The notes beneath the pieces are model-generated. The model was not told the origin of the DNA. It searched no databases and saw only the letters and a program-made list of their open reading frames with translations. From NCBI GenBank assembly GCA_024276305.1, contig JAJRXK010000064.1, positions 1 through 43,198 on the forward strand: DNA of 43,198 nucleotides, written 5' to 3'. The DNA comes from Candidatus Krumholzibacteriota bacterium. GTDB lineage: Bacteria; Krumholzibacteriota; Krumholzibacteriia; JAJRXK01. This document shows positions 28,942 through 37,142 of this stretch, one piece after another (position 1 is the stretch's first letter; each line of letters begins with the position of its first letter). Position numbers and translations under genes: made by a program.

Positions 28942-31617
28942 ATGCCCACCTCTCCCCAGCGGATTCCGACCGTAGGCCGCCTACGTAGCCTTCGATTCCA
29001 GCTTCTGGCCGCGATCGTCACCTGCGGCCTCATCTTCCTGGCGGGGACGGCGACCGTGCTCTGGACCGAGGGGCGAAGCCTCCTCTCGGCCGAATTGAGG
29101 TCGAAGAGCGCGCGCTACAACGAAGAGCTGGGTCTGCGCATGGTGGGGGAGCTGGGCCAGCAGATCGCAGCCACCCACGCCCTCGCCCGGTCCTTGGCCG
29201 ACTTGGCGAAAGCCCTTCCCCACGACGAAATCCTCTACCGCGAATTGATTCCTCAGGTCATGAACTTCGAGCATTCCGAGGAGTTGGTGGCCGGAGGCGG
29301 GATTTGGCCCGAGCCCTACTACTTCGACAGCGGTGCCGAGCGCCGCAGCTTCTTCTGGGGCCGCGATGGGCGGGGAGAACTCCGATACTACGATGACTAC
29401 AACGACCCCGAGACCGCGGGATACCACCACGAAGAGTGGTATGTGCCGGCGCGCTACGTGGGGCCGGGAGACGCGTTCTGGTCGAAGTCCTACACCGATC
29501 CCTATTCCTACGAGCCGATGGTCACCTGTTCGGTGCCCATCTATTCGGGCGGCAGCTTCGCCGGGGTGTCGACCATCGATCTCAAGCTCAACGGACTGCG
29601 GGCATTCTTTGCCCGACTCGCAGAATCCTCGGGGGGCTATGCCTTCGCCGTCGATCGCAACAACAAGTTCCTGTCCTTTCCCGATGCCGACCTGGCCCGG
29701 GAGTCGGTCACCGATGATGAGGGGCACCGCATCGACGACTACCTCGATGTGAGCGCGCTGGCGCAGAAAGTCCCGAGCTTCCAAGCTCTGGCCCAGGCTC
29801 TGGAAGAATGCAATGAACAGCTGCTGCGCCAGTCGCTGCTTCAGGACAGCCGAGTCCACTCTCGTGCCGAGGCGCTGGCCGCGAGCAGTTATCAGATCTC
29901 GCCCGCGGAGGCCCGGATCCTGGCGGCGACGCTGGGAGAACCTCTGCGCGACCGGCAGTTGGAGGATCTGCGGCTGGCGACCCTGAATCTCGAGGACGAC
30001 GTGATTCTGAACCAACCGGTGACCGTCCAGGTCTTCCACGTGCCCGAGACCTACTGGAAGATCGTCACCGTCATGCCCATCGCGAGCGCGTCGGTGGCGG
30101 CCCTGCAGATCACCGGGGGGGTGGCCCGCTGGATTCTGCTGTCGGTGATCGTGGCCGGGATCTTCGCCTACTTGCTGGCTCGCCGCCGCATTCTGCGTCC
30201 GGTCGAGGAGATGACCACCGTCTTGCGCGAGGCCTTCGAATCGAGCGAAGAACTCTCGGTGCAGCGCCTTCCCGAGGACGACGGCAGTGAGCTCTCCCTC
30301 TTGGCCCATTGGTTCAACCGGCAGTCCGAGCGACTGGTGAGCGCGCTGGAAGACCTCTCTCGGAGTCGAGACGAACTCGAGGAACGGGTGCACGAGCGGA
30401 CCCAGGAAATCGAAGAGGCGCGGCGTCGATTGCAGTCTCACAACGATGAGCTCGAGGATGCTCGTCGTCGGGCCGAGGCTGCGAGCCAGGCGAAGGGATC
30501 CTTCCTCGCGAACATGAGTCACGAGATTCGCACTCCCCTCAATGGGATTCTGGGCATCGCAGAGTTCATGTGCGAGTCTGACCTCGACGACGAGCAGAAG
30601 GAGAATCTGGAGATCATTCTCGATGCGGGCCAGAACTTGTTGACCATCATCAACGATGTCCTCGACCTCTCGAAGATCGAGGCGGGCAAGCTCGAAGTCC
30701 ATCCCATGCCGACCAATGTTGTGGATCTCGTCGATGACTGTCTGCATCTGCTGCGGGCTCATGCGCAGTCGAAGGGTCTGCATCTGGGACGTGAGATCCG
30801 AGGCGAGGTGCCTCCCCTCTTGGTTCTCGATCCCGACCGGACTCGTCAGGTTCTGATGAATCTCGTGGGCAATGGGATCAAGTTCACCGACGAGGGCAGT
30901 GTCATGATCCGCGTCGAGTTCCACTCTCGGGACGGCCGCGATGGGGTGGTGGTGGCCACGGTCACCGATACCGGCCGGGGGATTCCCGAAGATGCCGTGG
31001 AGAAGGTCTTCGAAGAGTTCGTGCAGGCCGACAACTCGAACACGCGCGAATTCGGGGGCACCGGCCTTGGACTGAGCCTCAGCCGCCGGTTGGTTCGACT
31101 CATGGGAGGGGAACTCACCATCGATGCCAACTACCGCGAAGGATGCCGGGTGCGATTCACTCTTCCCGCCACCGTGGTGCAGAGTTCGGATGCGGCCGCC
31201 ACCGAGGCTGCCCTGCCCGCGGAGGCGGACTATCACGGGGTGGCCCTGGTGGTCGAGGACAATGTCGCGAATCAGAATGTCATGAAACGCTGGCTCACCC
31301 ACCTCGGATTGGCGGTGCAGATTGCGGAGAACGGGCGGCAGGCCCTCGAGCTCATGGAGCAATCGCACTACGACATCGTCTTCATGGATCTGCAGATGCC
31401 CGAGATGGATGGCCTGGAGACGACTCGGAGGATCCGGGCCCTCGACGGACCCAAATCCGACACCCCGGTGGTGGCGGTCACCGCACGGGCTCTCGACCGG
31501 GATCGGCGCCACTGCCTGGCCTCGGGGATGAATGCCTATCTCGCCAAGCCGGTGACCAAGCAGGACCTCATCGAGATCCTCGACACCCACCTCGAGGAAG
31601 TCACCGTCCGGACCTGA
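28942..31617 (+). CDS. Hybrid sensor histidine kinase with dCache-type sensor domain
   Basis: An 891-residue membrane sensor. A first transmembrane helix (about 15-38) is followed by a ~330-residue extracytoplasmic Cache-type domain ([24 protein letters not shown], then [17 protein letters not shown], the classic PDC strand pattern). The second helix is at about 395-415, then a HAMP-like linker and coiled coil. The HisKA box is [11 protein letters not shown] with phosphorylated His527, followed by an HATPase domain ([27 protein letters not shown]). The C-terminus is a receiver domain with Asp816 in [11 protein letters not shown]. The receiver suggests onward phosphotransfer to an Hpt protein not in the window. 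Ligand unknown; Cache domains often bind amino acids or carboxylates. ATG 28942 is chosen because the first helix starts soon after; the frame is open upstream through the hairpins. Confidence 0.93.
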   Translation: MPTSPQRIPTVGRLRSLRFQLLAAIVTCGLIFLAGTATVLWTEGRSLLSAELRSKSARYNEELGLRMVGELGQQIAATHALARSLADLAKALPHDEILYRELIPQVMNFEHSEELVAGGGIWPEPYYFDSGAERRSFFWGRDGRGELRYYDDYNDPETAGYHHEEWYVPARYVGPGDAFWSKSYTDPYSYEPMVTCSVPIYSGGSFAGVSTIDLKLNGLRAFFARLAESSGGYAFAVDRNNKFLSFPDADLARESVTDDEGHRIDDYLDVSALAQKVPSFQALAQALEECNEQLLRQSLLQDSRVHSRAEALAASSYQISPAEARILAATLGEPLRDRQLEDLRLATLNLEDDVILNQPVTVQVFHVPETYWKIVTVMPIASASVAALQITGGVARWILLSVIVAGIFAYLLARRRILRPVEEMTTVLREAFESSEELSVQRLPEDDGSELSLLAHWFNRQSERLVSALEDLSRSRDELEERVHERTQEIEEARRRLQSHNDELEDARRRAEAASQAKGSFLANMSHEIRTPLNGILGIAEFMCESDLDDEQKENLEIILDAGQNLLTIINDVLDLSKIEAGKLEVHPMPTNVVDLVDDCLHLLRAHAQSKGLHLGREIRGEVPPLLVLDPDRTRQVLMNLVGNGIKFTDEGSVMIRVEFHSRDGRDGVVVATVTDTGRGIPEDAVEKVFEEFVQADNSNTREFGGTGLGLSLSRRLVRLMGGELTIDANYREGCRVRFTLPATVVQSSDAAATEAALPAEADYHGVALVVEDNVANQNVMKRWLTHLGLAVQIAENGRQALELMEQSHYDIVFMDLQMPEMDGLETTRRIRALDGPKSDTPVVAVTARALDRDRRHCLASGMNAYLAKPVTKQDLIEILDTHLEEVTVRT

Positions 31618-31680
31618 GCCGGATTCCTCTCGAGGGTGGGAAGGCGAGCGGGACTGTTCTATTCTGAGAAAGACGAATTG

Positions 31681-31697
31681 CCCGCTGCGGGAGCGGG
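31681..31697 (+). other. Short hairpin before the subtilase gene
   Basis: CCCGCT-GCGGG-AGCGGG, 31 bp before the ATG and just after an AT-richer stretch (TTCTATTCTGAG). It may end the kinase transcript or lie in the subtilase leader. Confidence 0.3.
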
Positions 31698-31727
31698 ACC
31701 CCTCTCACCTTCGAATGCGAGTGGATC

Positions 31728-34706
31728 ATGCATCGCGGATCGTTGCGAACTCTTTTGACTCTGTGCCTCTTGCTGCTTTCCCTGCCGAGCCTCGCCGCCG
31801 AACAGGCGTGGACCTTCGTGCCCATCGAGGACATCGGCGGGCGCACCTTCTTGGCCGACCATCCCGACTACGACGGACGCGGAGTGATCGTCGCGGTCCT
31901 CGACACCGGCGTGGACATGACCGTTCCCGGCCTGCTGCAAACCACCCTCGGCGGGGTCAAGGTCATCGATGTCCGGGACTTCACCGGAGAGGGCGAGATC
32001 GACCTCGAAGAAGCGGAGTTCGAGGAATCCGACGGAATTCGCTACCTGCGCATCGATGACGATCTGAGGGTGGAGGGCTTCGAGTCCCTCGCGGTCGGGC
32101 CGGCGGACGAGGACTTGGTCTGGACCGGGGTTCTCGAGGAGAGCCGCTTTCTCAACAGCGGCGGGCTGCAGGATGTCGACAGCGATGGCAAGGAGGATGG
32201 CCGTTGGGCCATCGTGGTCTACGCCGCCGATCGGGCCGAGGTCGAGGCCCAGCTGGGGGTGGGACGGGGCGTCGAGCTGCGTCGTGGCTGGTCGGAGAAG
32301 GCCCGTGAGGAAGAAGACCGCATCGCGAGGTCCGAGCATGTGTGGATGTGCGTGATCGACCTCGACGCCGACGGACACCTCGAGGACGAGGAGATCCGAC
32401 GCGACTACGCCACCAACTTCGACTCCTTCACCCTCCAGAAACAATCCCGGAAGGAGTCCCGTTCCTGGCTCGGGATCGGACTCGATCTGCAGGGAGAGGA
32501 CGAGCCCGCGCTTCTGCTCCACTTCGACGATGGTGGACACGGAAGCCATGTCAGCGGTATCGCCGCCGGCAACGACATCCACGGCCAGGAGGGCCTCGAT
32601 GGGGTCGCGCCTGGAGCCTGGGTGATCAGTTGCAAGTTGGGCGACAACACTCTCTCGGGAGGAAGCACCCGTACCGAGTCGATGAAGAAGTCCTACGAGT
32701 ATGTGGGGGAGCTCTCCGATCGCTACGGAGTTCCCATCGTGGTCAACATGAGTTTCGGAATCGGGAGCGAGATCGAAGGCGACGCGGCCATGGAATCTTG
32801 GCTCGAGGACTTTCTCGACGACCATCCCACCGTGATCATCTGCCAGAGCGCGGGCAACAGCGGTCCCGGGCTCAGCACCGTGGGCACTCCTTCGGCCGCC
32901 GATGGGGTCATCGCCACCGGAGCTCTGCTCACCAAGGAAGTGGCACGGGACCTCTACGGTGCGGCGCATCGTCGGGATCACCTCTTCGGGTTTTCGAGCC
33001 GGGGCGGCGAAGTGGCCAAGCCCGACATCGTCACTCCCGGAGTGGCGAGCAGCACCATTCCCCTATGGGGACACTTCGACCGCTACAACGGCACGAGCAT
33101 GGCGTCGCCCCACACCGCCGGAGCCGTGGCCTGCATTCTGAGCGCATTGCACCAACAGGATCTGTCGTGGAACTTCGGAACCATCCTGCGCTCACTGCAG
33201 GCCACCGCGCGGTCCCTGCCCGGATACACGCGCATCGAGGCGGGCACCGGAGTCCTCGATCTGCCCAAGGCCTACGAGGCCGCGGTCGCCTACGCCCGGG
33301 CGGGAGAGGCCGAGACCCTGACCATCTACCGAGTGCGCACCGATGCTCCGGGCCAACCCGATGGTGAGGCGCCGGCCGCATATTGGCGAGCGGGTGGATA
33401 CTTTCCCGCTTCGCCTCGGACCCAGTCCTTCACCATCACCCCGCGCTTTCCCAAGGGAGCCACCGCGGACGCCCGCAATCAGTTCTATCGCGCCTATGAG
33501 CTCCGGAGCGACGTGGACTGGATCCGCATCGATCGCAAGAGCACCTACATCAACGGAGACAGCTCCCGCTCGGTCCGGCTGAAATACGACGGGTCCAAAC
33601 TCACCGAGCCCGGCCTGCACGTGGGGACGGTGGTCGCGACCGCCAAGGGAAGTGGTCGGCGCGGGGCTGCGGCCCGAGAATTCGAATTGGTGACGACCAT
33701 CGTGGTGCCCGAGAGAATCGGTGCGGACGAGTCCTACTCTCGGACCTGGCGCGGATTGCAACTCGATCCCGGTGCCGTCTCCCGGCACTTCGTGCGCATT
33801 CCGCCCGCCGCGAGCAGCATGGAAGTCGTCTGTTCCATTCCCGAGGGCAAGAAGGGATCGGTGCGGACCATCCTCCACGATCCGGCCGGCCGTCGCTTCC
33901 TGCGGGGATCCTTCGCGGAGAGCGAGGACACTCGGGAGCGCCGCTTCGTGGTCCGGGGAGAAGATCTTCTGCCCGGGGTGTGGGAAGTGGACCAACGGGC
34001 TGCGATGACCTTCGATGCATCGTCGACTTATGATCTGCAGATTCGCTTCGCTGGGTTGACCGCGACTCCGGAGGAGATTTCGGAGCTGAACTTCGATCGT
34101 CCCGGTGAGAATCCCCAGACCGAAGTCGAGGTCACCAATCGCTTCGAGGAGCCCTTCCGGGGAAGCGGTCATGCGGTGATCGATCACTGGCGGAGGGAGC
34201 GAGAGCTGTCGGTGGAGGGATCGGTCTTCACCTACGACTTCGAGGTGAATGAGGCGGTGTCCGCGGTGGATTTCGAGATTTCCGTCGATCCCGAGACCTA
34301 CAATCTGTTCACCGACTGCGCGATCAACATCCGCGACAGCGCGGGGGTCTACGTGGCCCAGACCGGTCTGGGCCAGCGCTCGGAGCATGTCCGACTCGGC
34401 GGGGCGACCCCGGGGAGCTACACCCTGGAAGTCTCCGCCGCCTTCGCCCGGGAGGAGGATGCCGAATCCTGGGACCTCGACCTCACCGAGCGCTTCGAAT
34501 TGGCTCAGACCGTCGGCTTCGAGGTGACCCACGACGGGTCGGCGGAGCTGGTGGCCTATCCGGATCAGCCCCTCACTCTGGAATTGACCGCCGAGGCTTC
34601 TCCGAGAACCGCTCCGGAAGGCTTCGTCAACGCGGGTCAGCTCGAGTTGAGGGATGAGGAAGACGGCAACTTGGAACTCGTGGTTCCGGTACGTCTGGAG
34701 AATTGA
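31728..34706 (+). CDS. Secreted S8 subtilase, tripeptidyl-peptidase-II-like
   Basis: A 992-residue serine protease with a signal peptide (hydrophobic LLTLCLLLLSLPSLA, cleavage near residue 23). The catalytic triad is Asp59 (AVLDTGVD), His271 (GGHGSHVSG) and Ser457 (NGTSMASPHTAG). The oxyanion Asn lies in QSAGNSGPG. The ~210-residue insertion between Asp and His and the 186-residue spacing to Ser are the layout of tripeptidyl-peptidase II (Asp44/His264/Ser449 in the human enzyme), not of ordinary subtilisins. The C-terminal ~500 residues contain beta-sandwich regions, as in that family. Eukaryotic TPP II is cytosolic; a signal peptide makes this one periplasmic or secreted. It may feed peptides to the amino-acid fermentation genes in the window (inference). 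A hairpin follows the stop. Confidence 0.9.
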   Translation: MHRGSLRTLLTLCLLLLSLPSLAAEQAWTFVPIEDIGGRTFLADHPDYDGRGVIVAVLDTGVDMTVPGLLQTTLGGVKVIDVRDFTGEGEIDLEEAEFEESDGIRYLRIDDDLRVEGFESLAVGPADEDLVWTGVLEESRFLNSGGLQDVDSDGKEDGRWAIVVYAADRAEVEAQLGVGRGVELRRGWSEKAREEEDRIARSEHVWMCVIDLDADGHLEDEEIRRDYATNFDSFTLQKQSRKESRSWLGIGLDLQGEDEPALLLHFDDGGHGSHVSGIAAGNDIHGQEGLDGVAPGAWVISCKLGDNTLSGGSTRTESMKKSYEYVGELSDRYGVPIVVNMSFGIGSEIEGDAAMESWLEDFLDDHPTVIICQSAGNSGPGLSTVGTPSAADGVIATGALLTKEVARDLYGAAHRRDHLFGFSSRGGEVAKPDIVTPGVASSTIPLWGHFDRYNGTSMASPHTAGAVACILSALHQQDLSWNFGTILRSLQATARSLPGYTRIEAGTGVLDLPKAYEAAVAYARAGEAETLTIYRVRTDAPGQPDGEAPAAYWRAGGYFPASPRTQSFTITPRFPKGATADARNQFYRAYELRSDVDWIRIDRKSTYINGDSSRSVRLKYDGSKLTEPGLHVGTVVATAKGSGRRGAAAREFELVTTIVVPERIGADESYSRTWRGLQLDPGAVSRHFVRIPPAASSMEVVCSIPEGKKGSVRTILHDPAGRRFLRGSFAESEDTRERRFVVRGEDLLPGVWEVDQRAAMTFDASSTYDLQIRFAGLTATPEEISELNFDRPGENPQTEVEVTNRFEEPFRGSGHAVIDHWRRERELSVEGSVFTYDFEVNEAVSAVDFEISVDPETYNLFTDCAINIRDSAGVYVAQTGLGQRSEHVRLGGATPGSYTLEVSAAFAREEDAESWDLDLTERFELAQTVGFEVTHDGSAELVAYPDQPLTLELTAEASPRTAPEGFVNAGQLELRDEEDGNLELVVPVRLEN

Positions 34707-34707
34707 G

Positions 34708-34734
34708 GGCCGAGCGGCTAGGCTCAGCTCGGCC
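34708..34734 (+). terminator. Hairpin directly after the subtilase stop
   Basis: GGCCGAGC (34708-34715) and GCTCGGCC (34727-34734) form an 8-bp GC-rich stem with an 11-nt loop, starting 2 nt after the stop codon. No T-run. It probably ends the transcript or limits read-through to the next gene. Confidence 0.5.
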
Positions 34735-34767
34735 GCATTGGGTCAAGGTTTCGAGAGAGGTGAAGCG

Positions 34768-35577
34768 ATGAACGGTGGCGGAAAGATCGCAGGTCCCGCA
34801 CTCATCCTCGTGGGGCTGCTCATGCTCCTCGGGCAGATGGGAATGCCGGCTTTCGGAGTGCTCTGGCCCCTCATCCTCCTCGCCATTGGGGTGGGGATGC
34901 TCCTGCGCTACCGCCAGGGAGGAGAGGACTCCGGTCTGGTCTTCAGTGGGGTTCTCCTCGTCGTGGCCACCATTCTCTTCTTGGGTGCGAAGTGGGGAGA
35001 GCTGTCCCTGGCCCGCCACTGGCCGGCCTTCCTGGTGGGGGTGGGCATTTCCTTTCTGGCCATGGCTCAGGTCGATTCCAAGCGGCGCGACGCCATGGTG
35101 CCCGGCTGGATCTGCCTGGGACTGGCCGCGGTCTTCTACTTCTTCACCCTGGGACTCTTCCTCGGTCTGCTGAAATTCGTGGTCGGAATCGTGGGAACCT
35201 TGCTGAAGGTGATCATCCCGCTGGTGCTCATGGGATTTGGAGGATGGTTGATCTTCCACGATCGGCAGGACCAGGAGTCCGGCGGCAGTCGCGACTTTCC
35301 GGAGAAGGTCTCGCCCGAAGCCCCTGCCGAAGCCCCCGCCGAAGCGGCCGAGGCGCCGGCCGCCGATCCTGGGGTCGAGGAGATGGCGGACCCGCCGCCC
35401 GAGGCGGATGTCGAGGAAGAACCGGCCGCCGAACCTGCGGTGGAGCCCGAAGTCCAGTCCGCCGTGATTCCGGAGACCGAGGACTTCGAGACCGCCGAGG
35501 ATGCCGACTTCGAGCCCATCGACCCCGAAGACGACTCCGAGGACCACCTCGAGGAGGACGAGCGCCCTCCGGTCTGA
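34768..35577 (+). CDS. LiaF/LiaI-like membrane protein with long acidic tail
   Basis: A 269-residue protein. The first ~165 residues hold several short hydrophobic helices (PALILVGLLMLLGQMG, WPLILLAIGVGMLL and others), with the Gly-rich pattern of the LiaI/LiaF-type small membrane domain. The last ~100 residues are an Ala/Pro/Glu-rich acidic tail (many PAEA and EAE units, ending EDDSEDHLEEDERPPV) that should be disordered and cytoplasmic. GAGAGAGG lies 7 nt before the ATG at 34768. LiaF-like proteins can inhibit envelope-stress regulators, but no partner regulator is adjacent. Function uncertain. Confidence 0.7.
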   Translation: MNGGGKIAGPALILVGLLMLLGQMGMPAFGVLWPLILLAIGVGMLLRYRQGGEDSGLVFSGVLLVVATILFLGAKWGELSLARHWPAFLVGVGISFLAMAQVDSKRRDAMVPGWICLGLAAVFYFFTLGLFLGLLKFVVGIVGTLLKVIIPLVLMGFGGWLIFHDRQDQESGGSRDFPEKVSPEAPAEAPAEAAEAPAADPGVEEMADPPPEADVEEEPAAEPAVEPEVQSAVIPETEDFETAEDADFEPIDPEDDSEDHLEEDERPPV

Positions 35578-35668
35578 GGCCGCTCCGCCGGGCTCAAGGT
35601 CTTCGCGAGAGAGGCCGATAGTTCAGGGAGAACCCTGCGCGCATCGTGCCCCGCTCCGAAGGCCGCTC

Positions 35669-37138
35669 ATGCATTCTTCCGATGTACTCGCACAGATCGA
35701 AGAGATGGGGGAGCTCCCGATCCTCCCCCAGACCCTCCTGCAGATCCAGAAGGTTGCGACCGACGATCGGTCCAGTGCCGAGGACTTGGCCGAGGTCATC
35801 CTCAAGGATCAGGCTCTGACCGTGCGGATCCTGCGCATCGTCAACAGCGCCCTCTATCAGCGGTCCGGCCAGGGCCGGGTGGCGACGGTCCACAAGGCGG
35901 TCATCACCATCGGTTTCGAGACCGTGAGAAAGCTCGCCCTGGGTCTGTCGGTCTTCGACATGATGAGCAAGCTCTCCCGTTCTCCCCACCTCCTCGATGT
36001 GGCCCAGCATTCCCTGGTCGCGGCGGCCTTCGGTCAGATGTTGGCCGAGGCCAGTGGACGCGTTCCTCCCGAAGAGGCCTTCGTCACCGCCTTGGTCCAT
36101 GACATCGGCAAGGCGGTCCTCGTGGAATGCTCTCCTTCGGATTACGACCGGGTGGTGGCCGACGTTCGCGACGGACGCGACACCATCGACGCCGAGCGAG
36201 AGTACTTCGGGATGTCTCATGACCGGGCCGGTCGCCGCCTGGCCGCGCGGTGGAGACTTCCGCGCCCCATCCAGACCGTGATCGGCGACCACCACGATTT
36301 CGAAGCGCTTCATCCTCCGGCGCATATGGATCCCGCCCTGGGGATCATTGTCTACGCCGACGCCATGAGCCGCTTCCGGTGCGCTCCCGAAACCCAGGTG
36401 CAGGAATTGAAGATCCTGCACAAGGCGGCCTTCGCTCTGGGGATTCCGGTGAGCCGCATGGAAGAGTTGCACGCCAAGATCAACGCCGAGATCGAGCACT
36501 TGGCGCGGACCGTCGATCTCTCGGTGGGCGACCTGCACGACTACGGTGCGGTGGTGAATGTCGAAGGAAGTGCCAGCGTGGCGCCGCCGTTGAGCGCCGA
36601 GGAGATCGCCGAGCGCACTGCGGCTCAACTGCGACTCTATCGCAACGTGGGTCGGGGCTTGGCCGAGGGCGAGGATCGGGAGGCGCTTCTGCAGAGCATC
36701 GTCGACGCAGTGGTCGGGATCCTCGGCTTTCGTCGTTGCATCCTCTTCCGCGTCGATCGTGACCGGCAGATGCTCGTGCCCTGGATGTGGTCGGGTGCAG
36801 ATGCCGAGACCGTGGCCCCGAGACTGGAGCTTCCGCTGGAGCGGGAGTCCGGGGCGGTGGCCCTCTGTGCTCTCCAACGCCGACCCTACCACGTGCCCAT
36901 GGCCGAGAGCGAGGCCTATGCGGGGACGGTGGGGGCCGAATTGTTGGCCGCCACCGCGACCACCGGCTTCAGTTGCGCACCGGTGGTCGCCCATTGTGGG
37001 GTGAGTGGGGTGCTCTTCGCCGATCACGGAGCCGGGGGACAGGATGTCGCCGCGGAGCTGGCCACCGAGCTCGCGGGTCTGGCGACCCAGGCCGGCCTGG
37101 TGACCCAGTGCATGGATCCCGAGCCGACGGCGCGGTGA
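35669..37138 (+). CDS. HDOD-GAF signalling protein
   Basis: A 489-residue cytoplasmic protein. Residues about 10-215 are an HDOD domain (LPILPQTLLQIQKVATD, LKDQALTVRILRIVNSALY), retaining HDIGK (LVHDIGKAVL) and a later DHHDF. This is unusual because many HDOD domains have lost the HD metal ligands. A linker (about 255-330) leads to a GAF domain (about 345-480, with ILGFRRCILFRVDRD and GVLFADHG) that binds small ligands in other proteins. GAAGG precedes the ATG. HDOD proteins act in second-messenger and chemotaxis or motility signalling, mostly as non-enzymatic modules. The stop is 4 bp from the stop of the convergent sulfatase-family gene. Confidence 0.85.
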   Translation: MHSSDVLAQIEEMGELPILPQTLLQIQKVATDDRSSAEDLAEVILKDQALTVRILRIVNSALYQRSGQGRVATVHKAVITIGFETVRKLALGLSVFDMMSKLSRSPHLLDVAQHSLVAAAFGQMLAEASGRVPPEEAFVTALVHDIGKAVLVECSPSDYDRVVADVRDGRDTIDAEREYFGMSHDRAGRRLAARWRLPRPIQTVIGDHHDFEALHPPAHMDPALGIIVYADAMSRFRCAPETQVQELKILHKAAFALGIPVSRMEELHAKINAEIEHLARTVDLSVGDLHDYGAVVNVEGSASVAPPLSAEEIAERTAAQLRLYRNVGRGLAEGEDREALLQSIVDAVVGILGFRRCILFRVDRDRQMLVPWMWSGADAETVAPRLELPLERESGAVALCALQRRPYHVPMAESEAYAGTVGAELLAATATTGFSCAPVVAHCGVSGVLFADHGAGGQDVAAELATELAGLATQAGLVTQCMDPEPTAR

Positions 37139-37142
37139 CTTC

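Noticed and set aside
28551-29033. Minus-strand frame of 160 codons covering the kinase leader
   Set aside because: No family similarity, no good ribosome-binding site, and it runs into the antisense of the kinase's signal/transmembrane region.
26646-31590. Minus-strand frames of 632 and 869 codons opposite mqnA/mqnC and the histidine kinase
   Set aside because: Shadow frames; the plus strand has complete radical SAM, HisKA, HATPase and receiver motifs.
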